From Porphyromonas gulae DSM 15663 (GTDB lineage Bacteria > Bacteroidota > Bacteroidia > Bacteroidales > Porphyromonadaceae), in assembly GCF_000378065.1 (NCBI RefSeq), contig NZ_KB899163.1, positions 1-56,187 on the forward strand: a DNA stretch of 56,187 nt, given 5' to 3'. Numbering within the stretch: the stretch's first letter is position 1; each line of letters begins with the position of its first letter. The notes below the pieces were generated by a model that made no database searches, was not told the DNA's origin, and worked only from the letters and a program-made list of their open reading frames with translations. The translations under genes were made by a program, and so were the position numbers. This document shows positions 8,560 to 18,661 of the stretch, piece by piece.

Positions 8560-9720
8560 CTATACATTCATCGGATCTTGAGCGGCATAATAGGCCTTTG
8601 CCGGATTGGCATACATGGTCAGGATCAGTCGTTTCAATTCCTCTTCGTCCTTATCCTGCATCTCCACTTTGGCGATTTGTGCAGACAGATAGTTTACAAA
8701 GGTTTCTTTTTCTTCCTCGCTATAATGCGTACCGGCGTGGTCGCATCCGTCCAGAAGATCCCATGCTACATAATTGCCCGGATAGAGACGGTAGCGACGA
8801 TGGATTTCTGCATCGATCAGTTTGCCTGCTTCTGTGAACTGCCGGGCGTGCGGTATGTCTGTTGGGATGCTTTCGGCCAATTCTCTCAGAGGAGTACCTA
8901 TGGCAAAGTGAACACGTCCTTTGTAGCCGAAAATACCTGTCTGCATATTGAGCAGATCCTCCCCGACGGGTTTCTTATATGACGGATCGCGTTGCTTGCA
9001 GAGCATTTCGCGTGCTTTCAGGTAATCGCAGGGATCATACTCATAGCTCAAAGAGAGCGGCACGATGTTGAGGTCGAGCAGACTCTTGATCCCTCCGTCC
9101 TCACCACTCATGGCAAGCATTTTGAGCACACTGCTCTGTGTGCGATCGTCGGCATCTTTGGCCCGTCCTTCGCGTTGGGCTATCCAGATGGAGTCTTTCG
9201 TATGGGTGATCGTATGCCGGATGTATGCCGATAGTCTCTGCGACTGTGCTATCAGCTCGCGCATATTGATCCCACGGCGTACGATAAAGCTCCCGTTGAG
9301 CCGTACGAAGTCTTCTATCCAAGGCTTCACGAGCAGATTGTCCCCGATGGCTATCTGCGGCATATTGTAGTTGATCTCAGCAAGCAGCAGGTTGAGGAAA
9401 GCCGAGTCCAATACGATGTCGCGGTGGTTGGAGATAAAAACGTAGGCTCCATTGTCAGGGATACGACTCCTGCCACTCAGCGAGAGGCTGAAGGTCGTTT
9501 TCTCACCCACCGCCTTAACGGCTGTATAGCCGAAGATGTGTTTGAATTCGCCGGCCGATTTGCAGCCCAACATCATTTGTTCGAACTCCTGCGGCTTTAC
9601 GTCCGGCATCATTTTGCCGAACACATACCGATATTCGGCCGAGCTCAGCAGACGTTCTATTACGGCCGGTACCTCCTGATCGCAGTATGGCCTGATGTCC
9701 TCAAATAGTGTCGTATCCAT
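8560..9720 (-). CDS. PlsB-like glycerol-3-phosphate/phospholipid acyltransferase
   Basis: This 386-residue protein carries acyltransferase blocks in order: a motif I-like NHRDIVLDSAF, a motif II-like SFIVRRG and a motif III-like REGRAKD. These fit the PlsB/PlsC superfamily, which transfers acyl chains to glycerol-3-phosphate or lysophosphatidate at the inner membrane. The catalytic block reads H-R-D-I-V-L-D, which is H-x5-D rather than the canonical H-x4-D, so the exact subfamily is uncertain. It is the last gene of the PASTA-rluD-ddl operon, starting 2 bp after ddl ends, which suggests translational coupling and a role in envelope synthesis. Confidence 0.72.
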   Translation of the reverse strand: MDTTLFEDIRPYCDQEVPAVIERLLSSAEYRYVFGKMMPDVKPQEFEQMMLGCKSAGEFKHIFGYTAVKAVGEKTTFSLSLSGRSRIPDNGAYVFISNHRDIVLDSAFLNLLLAEINYNMPQIAIGDNLLVKPWIEDFVRLNGSFIVRRGINMRELIAQSQRLSAYIRHTITHTKDSIWIAQREGRAKDADDRTQSSVLKMLAMSGEDGGIKSLLDLNIVPLSLSYEYDPCDYLKAREMLCKQRDPSYKKPVGEDLLNMQTGIFGYKGRVHFAIGTPLRELAESIPTDIPHARQFTEAGKLIDAEIHRRYRLYPGNYVAWDLLDGCDHAGTHYSEEEKETFVNYLSAQIAKVEMQDKDEEELKRLILTMYANPAKAYYAAQDPMNV

Positions 9721-9722
9721 AG

Positions 9723-10739
9723 TTATTGGTTGTGAAGTTGTCCGTTACTGCTGTCGTTCAGTCCATCCCGAATGATAGTGCAAAGCACCTCTTTCATATC
9801 CATTCCGGCAGCCCGAATCTGCTGGGGAATAAAACTTGTAGGGGTCATGCCCGGTGTCGTGTTTACTTCCAGCAGCGTAGGGATACCGTCTGCTTCGATG
9901 ATATAGTCCACGCGTATGATGCCCCGAGCGTTGAGAAGTCCGTATATGCGCGCTGTCATGGTTTGTATCAACTGAGTGGCTTCATCACTGATTCTTGCCG
10001 GTGTGATTTCTTCGACGGCACCGTTGTATTTGGCATCGAAGTCGAAAAACTCATTATGTGCGACAACTTCGGTAACAGGCAATGAAACGACTTCTTTGCC
10101 TCTGAGGAATGCCCCACAGGTAACCTCGGTACCGCATATCAGACGTTCTATCATCACTTCTTCACCCTCAGAGAAGGCTTGTTCTATTGCCGGATGGAGC
10201 TGTGCTGCTTCCACCACCTTGGTAGTGGCGATGCTGGACCCTCCCACATTGGGTTTCACGAAAAGAGGAAGCCCCATACGTGCTGTCAGACTCGCTACAT
10301 CGGGCAGAGGATCCCGCCGAGTCAGTCGGACAGAATCGGCAATGCGTATACCGAAGCCGGAAAGAAAACGATTGCAGACGTATTTGTTGAACGTCAGCGA
10401 TTCGACAAGCGTGTCGCCCGTATTGTACGGAATGCCGATCATATCGAGATACCCTTGAAGCAGACCGTTCTCGCCCGGAGTCCCGTGTATGGTGATAAAA
10501 GCATAGTCAAACCGTACTCGTTCGCCGTCAAGATCAAAGCTGAAATCATTCTTGTCCAAGGGAACCGCTCTTTGCTCTGATACCCGCACCGACCAGCGAT
10601 CGCGCTCGATCAGCACAAGAAAGGTGGAGAAAGGCTCGCTTCCAAGCCAGGAAAGAATGCCGGCAGCACTCTTGAGCGAAACGGAATGTTCGCCCGAATA
10701 ACCGCCAGCAACGACAGCTACAATTGGTTTTTTCATCAT
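9723..10739 (-). CDS. ddl: D-alanine--D-alanine ligase
   Basis: This 338-residue ATP-grasp enzyme makes D-Ala-D-Ala for peptidoglycan in the cytoplasm. The N-terminal GGYSGEHSVSLKSA carries the conserved Glu/Ser pair. The central ATP-grasp shows PLFVKPNVGGSSIAT and GEEVMIERLI, and the metal/product site is LLEVNTTPGMTPTSF. The length is slightly above E. coli DdlB (306). There are two adjacent ATG codons (10737-10739 and 10734-10736), and I used the first. It lies 67 bp after rluD and 2 bp before the acyltransferase, all on the minus strand. Confidence 0.95.
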   Translation of the reverse strand: MMKKPIVAVVAGGYSGEHSVSLKSAAGILSWLGSEPFSTFLVLIERDRWSVRVSEQRAVPLDKNDFSFDLDGERVRFDYAFITIHGTPGENGLLQGYLDMIGIPYNTGDTLVESLTFNKYVCNRFLSGFGIRIADSVRLTRRDPLPDVASLTARMGLPLFVKPNVGGSSIATTKVVEAAQLHPAIEQAFSEGEEVMIERLICGTEVTCGAFLRGKEVVSLPVTEVVAHNEFFDFDAKYNGAVEEITPARISDEATQLIQTMTARIYGLLNARGIIRVDYIIEADGIPTLLEVNTTPGMTPTSFIPQQIRAAGMDMKEVLCTIIRDGLNDSSNGQLHNQ

Positions 10740-10806
10740 TCTGTTTATTTAATATGTAGGGGAAAAGCTATTGTACTATTAGTAATGGGGGATCAGTCGA
10801 ATCGGT

Positions 10807-11925
10807 TCAGATATAATCCTGTCCTGCGGATATGCAGGTGATAAACGTACGCCAACGCTCAAGCAAAGCAGTAAGATCGGCAGGCAGATCGGAGTCGAAC
10901 AGCATTTCTACACCTGTTACAGGATGGCGGAAGCCTAATGTCTTGGCATGCAGTGCCTGTCGCGGGCAGATAGCCAGACAGTTCTGCACGAATCGGCGGT
11001 AATTGGCCGTATTGTTTCCTCTCAGGATTTGATCGCCGCCATAACGCTCGTCAGCAAACAGCGTATGGCCTATGTGCTTCATATGTGCCCTGATCTGATG
11101 AGTACGTCCCGTCTCCAGACGGCATTCTATCCAGCTGACGTATGCCAGCTCTTCCAAGACCTGATAATGCGTTACGGCCGGTTTGCCAATATCTCCATTG
11201 GGAGGGAATACAGCCATTTGCAGGCGGTCTTTCAGGTCGCGTCCTATATTGCCGGTAATGGTCCCGATCGGGTAGTCGAAACGCCCCCATACCAGTGCAC
11301 GATAGGAGCGATGCGTCGTCTTATAATAGAATTGCTTGCACAAATCCGATTTGGCTTCGGCTCTCTTGGCAACGACCAGAAGGCCGCTCGTGTCCTTGTC
11401 TATACGGTGTACGAGTCCCAGACTTGGATCCATGGGGTCGTATTCGGGATCCTCTCGGAGGTAGTAGGCCAGTGCATTGACCAGCGTGCCCGTATAATTG
11501 CCATGGCCGGGGTGTACCACTAATCCGGCAGGCTTATTGATCACGAGCAATACATCGTCCTCATACACTATATCGAGTGGGATTTCTTCGGGTATGATCT
11601 CCAATTCCCGTCGCGGCCGTAGGAGTTCCAGCGTGACCACGTCGCCCGGTTTGATCCGGTAGTTGCTCTTTACAGGCCGCCCGTTGACGAATATGGCACC
11701 GGCCTCGGCCGCCTGCTGGATACGGCTGCGTGTGGCATTGTTCATCCTGTCGACGAGGAATTTGTCGATACGAATAAGCGTCTGCCCCGGATCCGCTACA
11801 GTCCTGAAATGTTCGTATCTGTCCTCTTCCGGATCTAACCCGCCGTCTGAGATGTCCTCTGCATCGTCTTCTTCGAATAGGTCCGCCATCTCGGGGGTCA
11901 TCGGATACAGCTGTTTTTCCTCCAT
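10807..11925 (-). CDS. rluD: RluD-type 23S rRNA pseudouridine synthase
   Basis: This 372-residue RluA-family enzyme has an acidic N-terminal tail (about 1-45, rich in Asp/Glu), an S4 RNA-binding domain (IRIDKFLVDRM...GAIFVNGRPV) and a catalytic domain. The active-site block is HRIDKDTSGLLVVAK, and the downstream motif is RLETGRTHQIRAHM. It converts uridines in 23S rRNA; RluD versus RluC cannot be decided without comparison, so the symbol is by type. It sits between the PASTA gene (13 bp upstream) and ddl, a gene order I know from other Bacteroidetes. Confidence 0.9.
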   Translation of the reverse strand: MEEKQLYPMTPEMADLFEEDDAEDISDGGLDPEEDRYEHFRTVADPGQTLIRIDKFLVDRMNNATRSRIQQAAEAGAIFVNGRPVKSNYRIKPGDVVTLELLRPRRELEIIPEEIPLDIVYEDDVLLVINKPAGLVVHPGHGNYTGTLVNALAYYLREDPEYDPMDPSLGLVHRIDKDTSGLLVVAKRAEAKSDLCKQFYYKTTHRSYRALVWGRFDYPIGTITGNIGRDLKDRLQMAVFPPNGDIGKPAVTHYQVLEELAYVSWIECRLETGRTHQIRAHMKHIGHTLFADERYGGDQILRGNNTANYRRFVQNCLAICPRQALHAKTLGFRHPVTGVEMLFDSDLPADLTALLERWRTFITCISAGQDYI

Positions 11926-11938
11926 AAGGCGTACTTGG

Positions 11939-12595
11939 TTACCACCACGATTCGCTATTCTCCTCTTCGGCCTTTCCCGAAGCTGTGTCCGCCGATGAGC
12001 TGTAGGTGATAGGCTCGTCGATCAGTGACGAATCCGGAGAAAGCGGTGCATAACCGTTGATCACCCGTAGTACCAACGGAGTCGTTATCGGCAGACGGGT
12101 GCCGGCCAGTACGTTCCTGCCATCGGCCAGTTCTACTCCGTCCGTCAGATTGATAAAATCGCCTGAGATATACCGCTCCGTGACCTGTTCGAAGCCCAAT
12201 CCTTTCAAAATAGCGTGAGCCTGACGGCTGGACATGTCTTTCAGATCGGGTACGATTCCTTTCCGAGCCGATCTTGCATTGATCGAAAGAAAGATGATAC
12301 GCCCGGGCTTGACCGTATTGCCACTGCGTGGAACCATTTCCACTACGACACCCGGAGCCAGAGATTTGTCATAAACGGAATCGACTAGTTCGTAGCGAAG
12401 ATCGTGGCTCGAGAGCAAACGCTCAGCCTCTTTCAAATCTTTGCCGCGCAACTCCGGCATTACGATAGAACTGTTGTGCCTCGTGTAAATATCCAGTCCG
12501 AACATAATACCCATGAGGATAAGACCTGAAGCCAAAATCATCAATAGCAGGTGAAATAGGACAGGATATTTATGACGAAAATTCTTTAGTTGCAT
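11939..12595 (-). CDS. membrane-anchored PASTA-domain protein
   Basis: This is a 218-residue protein with a single N-terminal TM helix (about 14-36: LFHLLLMILASGLILMGIMF) and then two or three PASTA domains outside the membrane. The first is at about 43-108 (MPELRGKDLKEAERLL, GNTVKPGRIIFLSIN) and the second starts at GIVPDLKDMSSRQAHAIL. A low-complexity Ser/Glu tail ends in SWW. PASTA domains bind peptidoglycan or muropeptides and are usually fused to kinases or PBPs; here they stand alone. It is first in the operon with rluD, ddl and the acyltransferase. The start at 12593-12595 is ATG. Confidence 0.85.
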   Translation of the reverse strand: MQLKNFRHKYPVLFHLLLMILASGLILMGIMFGLDIYTRHNSSIVMPELRGKDLKEAERLLSSHDLRYELVDSVYDKSLAPGVVVEMVPRSGNTVKPGRIIFLSINARSARKGIVPDLKDMSSRQAHAILKGLGFEQVTERYISGDFINLTDGVELADGRNVLAGTRLPITTPLVLRVINGYAPLSPDSSLIDEPITYSSSADTASGKAEEENSESWW

Positions 12596-12889
12596 GCCAA
12601 CGGAATATTATTTTGTTCCAAAATACAGTTCAAAGTACGGAAAAAACCTGCAAACAGAAAAACAGAAGCAAGTACCGGAAAGGGTTGGCAGTCGGGAGCG
12701 GTTTGTTCCGGTTTTACTCCCCGGTCTGTCGCCTTCATCGGGAATGAAGGCCTTATCATCGATCTCCACCGGCTTATTAACCTGAGTTCGTCCTAAGACG
12801 AGCGATGTGGGTAGAGTGCACCCATCATGGAGGTGTCGATCTTACGCCGTGGCTCAGATTGGCCAATCGCTATAGCCGGCTATTTCTCA

Positions 12890-13021
12890 AATACGAACCA
12901 AAAATGCTCCGATTGTGGCGCGTGTTTCCCCGAAAAGTGGCGCGAGAATTCTTTCGTTCCGGCGCGTAAAATTTTTACTTCCCACGCCAAAACGAAAAAC
13001 TTCCCGCGCCACGTTTTTTGG
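12890..13021 (-). repeat. dispersed palindromic intergenic repeat, copy B
   Basis: Read on the minus strand it begins CCAAAAAACGTGGCGCG and continues in register with copies A and C to CATTTTTGGTTCGTAT. It is the only copy of the three in reverse orientation. Confidence 0.85.
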
Positions 13022-13360
13022 AGAGGCAAACGAGAAAATTCTCGCGCCTAAATCCATCGGATGCCAGACATCGCTACACTTCATTTCCATATATGTTCGA
13101 TTCGTGGGGGAGCATTGTACCCCTTGCCAATGACTCTTTTATGTATTTGTTCTGTATGGATAAATGGTGACGGATTTCGCGCTTCGATCAAGCATTTGCT
13201 CTGCAGTATGATGAGGGGCGTTTATTCGAGGAGGATTCTACCGGTGAAAAAGCCCCTTTTTGAAAGAAATGCCTGGTACACAGATTGGTATCGACAGCCG
13301 TTTTGCCGATTTGTTGTTAGATTTTGATCGCTTTTGTGTCGATTTTACCTAAAAATCGGG

Positions 13361-13392
13361 ATTGTGAACACTGTTCAGGCTTTGTTCCTTTG
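13361..13392 (+). promoter_or_regulatory. putative autoregulated promoter with TetR-type operator
   Basis: A perfect palindrome TGAACA-C-TGTTCA occupies 13365-13377. It fits between a -33-like ATTG (13361-13364) and a -7-like TTCCTTTG (13385-13392), with 20 bp spacing. A repressor bound there would block the promoter. The element is just upstream of the TetR coding start. Confidence 0.5.
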
Positions 13393-13416
13393 TCATGTAC
13401 CAATAGCGATAACGAA

Positions 13417-14037
13417 TTGACAAGGACAAAAAACGAGACGGATGCCCGTGCCAGAATCTTGCGAGCTGCACGAGAGGAATTCATGGTCAATGGATTCCGA
13501 GATGCTTCTCTCCGAACCATCGCTCGCGAATCGGGGGTGGCCGTGAGCAATATATACAACTACTTCGAACACAAGGACAGCCTCTTCAGGGCTGTGCTTC
13601 AGCCTCTCTTGGATGAATTCGGACGGATAATGGAAGATCACAACAGTGAGCACAATATGGATGTCTATATGCTCATGCCTGAAAAGTTCCGTGAAGAGAC
13701 GACAAAGAAGTTCATGCAGTTTGCCCGACAGTTTCGGGCGGAGCTGAAGCTCCTCCTCTTGCAGTCCGGCGGTTCGTCGTTGGAGCACTTCAAGGACCAG
13801 GTCATCAGCAAGCAAATGCGATCAGGTGAGAACTATCTAAGGCTCTTCAAGGAGAAATACCCCCATGCCAATACCGAGGTAAGTCCCTTTTTCATTCGAT
13901 TGGGGGCTACATGGTGGGTCAATGTCTTTATTGAGATCATAACGAACGAGACCCATGCCGATGAGGAGATCAGCCAAGGCTTGTCCGAGTATATCGCTTT
14001 CGGCACGGCCGGCTGGCGAGCACTGATGCAGATATAA
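13417..14037 (+). CDS. TetR-family transcriptional regulator
   Basis: The N-terminal HTH is at about residues 8-55 (ARILRAAREEFMVNGFRDASLRTIARESGVAVSNIYNYFEHKD, the classical TetR pattern), followed by an all-helical ligand domain. No ATG precedes the HTH in frame. The frame is open back to a TTG at 13324, but that would put the palindromic operator inside the gene. The TTG at 13417 gives 206 residues, a normal TetR length. It probably represses itself and the downstream MMPL/LolA-like/barrel/ABC genes, starting 34 bp upstream of the pump. The ligand is unknown. Confidence 0.85.
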   Translation: MTRTKNETDARARILRAAREEFMVNGFRDASLRTIARESGVAVSNIYNYFEHKDSLFRAVLQPLLDEFGRIMEDHNSEHNMDVYMLMPEKFREETTKKFMQFARQFRAELKLLLLQSGGSSLEHFKDQVISKQMRSGENYLRLFKEKYPHANTEVSPFFIRLGATWWVNVFIEIITNETHADEEISQGLSEYIAFGTAGWRALMQI

Positions 14038-14071
14038 TACAGAACATAAAAAACACAAATGAGACAAAGCA

Positions 14072-16477
14072 ATGAAAATAGAACGCATTAACAGGTGGTT
14101 TCGCCATCGTGGCGAATGGATTATCCGCAGGCGTTGGATTGTATTGGGAGGTTTTTTCCTCTTTCTCTTTCTCGGATTCAATGGATTGCGTTTCCTCAAT
14201 ATCAAATCCTCATGGGAAGACTATTTCCTCGAAGACGATCCCATGATCATCAAGACGGAGGAGTTCAAATCCGTTTTCGGCAATGATAACTATGCCGCTG
14301 TATTGACCCGCTGTGACAATACTTTCACGAAAGAAAATCTGGAGCTGATCCGTCGTCTTTCCAACGAGATGCTGGACAGCATTTCCTATGCCGATAAGAT
14401 TACTTCGCTTACGGACATCGAGTTCATGATCGGGAATGAGGAGGGGATGACCATCGAGCAGATCGTACCCGAAGAGATTCCTTCCGACTCTGCCGGACTG
14501 ACGGAGATCCGACACAAAGCATTCCTCAAATCATATATAGCCAACCGTCTGGTGTCCCGGGACGGTACCCTTACGTGGATTCTCCTCAAGCTGAATCCCT
14601 TCCCGGCCGATTCCGTATGGAACAAAGGGAAAGGCGCTATCGCCCCTGAAATGGTGGTAGGACGCGAATTGGAAAACATTATCCGCAAGCCCGAATATGC
14701 CGCGCTGCATCCCAAAGGGGCCGGTATGCCCTATCTGACGGATAGGAAGATGGCTTGGGTGAATAGAGAGTTGCCTCTTGTAATGGGTATTGCCATTCTG
14801 CTGGCTATCATTGTGCTCGCATTATCTACCCGTTCTTTACGCGGAGTGGTAGTGCCCGTAATCACGGCCTTGTCCTCCATCGTCATGGCCTATGGACTGA
14901 CGGGTTATCTCCGCTTGGGTATCGACAGTGGTATGATGATGATACCGATGCTCTTGGCCTTTGCCGTAGCCGTGGCATACAACATCCATATCCATTCCTA
15001 TTTCCGACGGCGGATGATGATACATGGCAAGCGCAAGGAAGCCGCTGTGGAGACCATCGAAGAGACGGGGTGGCCCGTACTCTTCAGTGCCCTCACCACC
15101 TTTGCCGCCCTTCTTTCTTTCCTGGCTATTCCCGTCGTACCGATGCACTTTATCGGCATCGCTACTTCTACCAGTGTTCTCTTCTCCTTTATGATTGCCA
15201 TTACGGTGATGCCCACTACTTTGAGTTTCGGTAAAGACCGCCGGCCCAAAGCCTCCGTGGGAAAAGAAGGCAAGCATCGGCTGGACCGATGGCTCGAAGC
15301 CTTCGGTGCCTGGGTATTGGATCATGAGAAGTCCGTCTGGTCTGCTTTTATCATCATGACTGTGGTGATGATCCTCGGATTCCTGAAAATGGAGACGGCA
15401 TTCGATATCGAACGGACGATGGGAAGACGGATAGAATACGTTAGTAATATCCTCTCCGTGAGCGAAAGCGAATTGGGGTCTCTTTACTCCTACGACATTA
15501 TGATCGATTTGGGCGAGGAGGGGAAGGCCAAGACTCCCGAAGCTCTCCATGCTCTGGACAGCATCGCTCGTCATGCCGAGGCGTATCCCCTGACCAAGCG
15601 CACGACTTCTATCCTGAATATCCTCAAGGATCTGAACGAGACCCTGCACGATGGGAATGAGGTCTATTATCGCGTTCCCGATGATGCGGAAGAGGTGGCA
15701 CAGCAGCTTCTCCTCTACGAGAACGCAGGTGGCAGCGAAGCCGAAAACTGGATAGACTACGAATACAAACGGCTGCGTCTGAAAGTGGAGATGAATTCCT
15801 ACAATTCGGGTGAGGCCGAGTGGGAATTGCAGGACATTACCGACTATGCCCGTAAGCTTTTCCCCGAAGCAGAGATTACACCGGTGGGCAGCCTGCCGCA
15901 GTTCACCACGATGATGCAGTATGTGGTGCGCGGACAGATCGCCTCCTTCCTTATCTCACTGCTTGTGATCGGGCTATTGATGTCCATCGTCTTCGGTAGC
16001 ATTCGTGTAGGGCTTATAGGTCTTATCCCCAATATCATGCCCGCCATTGTGGTGGGCGGTCTGATGGGCATTCTGGATTATCCGCTGGATATGATGACTG
16101 CTACGATCATGCCTATGATATTGGGTTTGGCTGTGGACGATACCATCCACTTCTTCAACCACGGACACTTGGAGTTCGACCGCCAGCGCGATTATCGCGG
16201 AGCCATACTCAAATCGTTCCGGATCGTCGGCACGCCCATTTTGCTCACCAGTCTTATCGTCTCGGCCAACTTTGCCGCTTACACCATTTCCAAAGGGCAC
16301 TCCTTCGTACATATGGGTATTCTATCGGTTGCGGGGATGTTCACAGCCCTTTTGGCAGACCTCTGCATCACACCGCTCCTGTTCCGACGATTCCGAATAT
16401 TCGGGAAAGAAGATTCTGCCGTGTCGGCATCCGGAGAGACTGAGCACGGACCTCAGTCGAATATCCCCAACGGTTAG
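14072..16477 (+). CDS. MMPL/RND-type (HAE3-like) inner-membrane exporter
   Basis: This is an 801-residue protein with the RND layout: TM1 at about 22-44, a periplasmic loop, a TM2-6 block from about residue 231, a second loop at about 445-625, and a second TM block to about 770. Like MmpL/HpnN-type pumps (PF03176), it lacks the very large loops of AcrB and would act without a classical adaptor. The second TM block keeps the proton-relay pattern GLAVDDTIHFF (Asp689/Asp690), while the matching place in the first block is AVAVAYNIH (Ala302/Tyr303), so only one half has the acidic pair. It is followed by LolA-like and barrel genes, which suggests movement of lipids or hydrophobic compounds toward the outer membrane. 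Confidence 0.88.
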   Translation: MKIERINRWFRHRGEWIIRRRWIVLGGFFLFLFLGFNGLRFLNIKSSWEDYFLEDDPMIIKTEEFKSVFGNDNYAAVLTRCDNTFTKENLELIRRLSNEMLDSISYADKITSLTDIEFMIGNEEGMTIEQIVPEEIPSDSAGLTEIRHKAFLKSYIANRLVSRDGTLTWILLKLNPFPADSVWNKGKGAIAPEMVVGRELENIIRKPEYAALHPKGAGMPYLTDRKMAWVNRELPLVMGIAILLAIIVLALSTRSLRGVVVPVITALSSIVMAYGLTGYLRLGIDSGMMMIPMLLAFAVAVAYNIHIHSYFRRRMMIHGKRKEAAVETIEETGWPVLFSALTTFAALLSFLAIPVVPMHFIGIATSTSVLFSFMIAITVMPTTLSFGKDRRPKASVGKEGKHRLDRWLEAFGAWVLDHEKSVWSAFIIMTVVMILGFLKMETAFDIERTMGRRIEYVSNILSVSESELGSLYSYDIMIDLGEEGKAKTPEALHALDSIARHAEAYPLTKRTTSILNILKDLNETLHDGNEVYYRVPDDAEEVAQQLLLYENAGGSEAENWIDYEYKRLRLKVEMNSYNSGEAEWELQDITDYARKLFPEAEITPVGSLPQFTTMMQYVVRGQIASFLISLLVIGLLMSIVFGSIRVGLIGLIPNIMPAIVVGGLMGILDYPLDMMTATIMPMILGLAVDDTIHFFNHGHLEFDRQRDYRGAILKSFRIVGTPILLTSLIVSANFAAYTISKGHSFVHMGILSVAGMFTALLADLCITPLLFRRFRIFGKEDSAVSASGETEHGPQSNIPNG

Positions 16478-16501
16478 GCGTATAAGGTAAAATGCCTATG
16501 A

Positions 16502-17359
<858 letters not shown>

Positions 17360-17362
17360 ACC

Positions 17363-18637
17363 ATGAAACCGCAGACAAACACGGTGCTACGCCTCCTGCT
17401 TTCGCTGGTAAGCATCCTCATCTTCCTCCCTTCTCGGATGTGGGGACAGGAAGAAGAGCGAAGCTCCCGATACGAGTTCAAAGGATTCGTGGACACCTAC
17501 CATGCCGTACGCAGTACTTCTCCCTTCGATTTCATGAGTTCGCGTACGAGAGTGAGGGGCGAGTTGGAGAGATCGTTCGGCAATTCGAAAGTAGCCGTAT
17601 CGGTCAATGCCACCTACAACGCTCTGCTGAAAGACGAGACCGGCTTACGCTTGCGTGAGGCCTTCTTCGAACATCAGGAAGACCATTGGGGCTTGCGCCT
17701 CGGACGGCAGATTGTCATCTGGGGGGCTGCCGATGGTGTGCGCATCACGGATCTGATTTCGCCGATGGATATGACTGAATTTCTGGCACAGGATTACGAT
17801 GATATTCGCATGCCGGTCAATGCTTTGCGCTTTTCTGTCTTCAACGAGTCTATGAAACTGGAAGCCGTGGTGCTGCCCGTATTTGAGGGATACCGCCTGC
17901 CGGTGGATCCTCGCAATCCTTGGAATATCTTCACACACACATCCATTGCTCAGGGGATGAATATCGTCTGGAACGAAGAAGCCGGCAAACCGGCCATGAA
18001 GGTCGCTAATATCGAATACGGTGCACGATGGAGTGCTACGCTCTCCGGTATCGACTTCTCTTTGGCTGCTCTGCATACATGGAACAAGATGCCCGTCATC
18101 GAGGTACAGAGTATTGCGCCGACGGAGATTGTCGTCAGTCCTCGTTATTATCGTATGGGATTTGTCGGTGGCGACCTCTCCGTACCCATCGGACAGTTTG
18201 TTCTCAGGGGAGAGGCTGCATTCAACATAGACAAACACTTCACCTATAAGAGCTATGCCGAACAGCAGGGTTTCCAGACGATCAACTGGCTGGCCGGAGC
18301 CGATTGGTATGCTCCCGGCGAATGGATGATCTCAGGGCAATTCTCGATGGAAAGCATATTCGGGTATAGGGATTTCATTTCTCAAAGGCAACACTCCGCC
18401 CTGCTTACCCTCAACGTTTCCAAAAAGCTCCTCGGCAGCACGCTCCAGCTCTCGAACTTCTCCTACTACGACCTCACGGGCAAAGGGTGGTTCAGTCGTT
18501 TTGCTGCCGACTATGCCCTGAACGACCAGATACATCTGATGGCCGGATACGACTGGTTCGGCAGCAAGGGCAGCGGTATTTTCGATCGCTACAAAGACAA
18601 TTCCGAACTCTGGTTCAAAGCCCGCTACAGCTTCTAA
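17363..18637 (+). CDS. DUF1302-like outer-membrane beta-barrel protein
   Basis: This is a 424-residue protein. The signal peptide is at about 1-28 (ends MWGQ), then alternating amphipathic strands run to a C-terminal aromatic end (LWFKARYSF), the usual mark of a BamA-assembled barrel. The segment GRQIVIWGAADGVRITDLIS plus the following P-M-D resembles the conserved 'GRQ..nWG...NP.D' block of DUF1302 proteins. In proteobacteria DUF1302 genes often sit with a LolA/LolB-like gene and an MMPL pump, the same combination as here. It would be the outer-membrane end of the export route. Family assignment is by eye. Confidence 0.72.
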   Translation: MKPQTNTVLRLLLSLVSILIFLPSRMWGQEEERSSRYEFKGFVDTYHAVRSTSPFDFMSSRTRVRGELERSFGNSKVAVSVNATYNALLKDETGLRLREAFFEHQEDHWGLRLGRQIVIWGAADGVRITDLISPMDMTEFLAQDYDDIRMPVNALRFSVFNESMKLEAVVLPVFEGYRLPVDPRNPWNIFTHTSIAQGMNIVWNEEAGKPAMKVANIEYGARWSATLSGIDFSLAALHTWNKMPVIEVQSIAPTEIVVSPRYYRMGFVGGDLSVPIGQFVLRGEAAFNIDKHFTYKSYAEQQGFQTINWLAGADWYAPGEWMISGQFSMESIFGYRDFISQRQHSALLTLNVSKKLLGSTLQLSNFSYYDLTGKGWFSRFAADYALNDQIHLMAGYDWFGSKGSGIFDRYKDNSELWFKARYSF

Positions 18638-18661
18638 TAACAACAGAAACGACCAATACAA

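Larger units (their letters stand above)
12596..13416. other. 821-bp divergent intergenic region
   Basis: It holds copy B of the dispersed palindromic repeat (12890-13021), an extra partial piece of it (about 13021-13050, CGAGAAAATTCTCGCG), and the TetR operator/promoter near its right end. I found no convincing gene. The open frames across the repeat are by-products of its palindromic structure. Confidence 0.65.

Noticed and set aside
12887-13133. small protein genes between the PASTA and TetR genes
   Set aside because: Both frames lie over palindromic repeat copy B and have no coding support.
13324-13416. longer N-terminus for the TetR regulator
   Set aside because: It needs a TTG start, adds 31 residues with no TetR similarity and swallows the promoter and operator.
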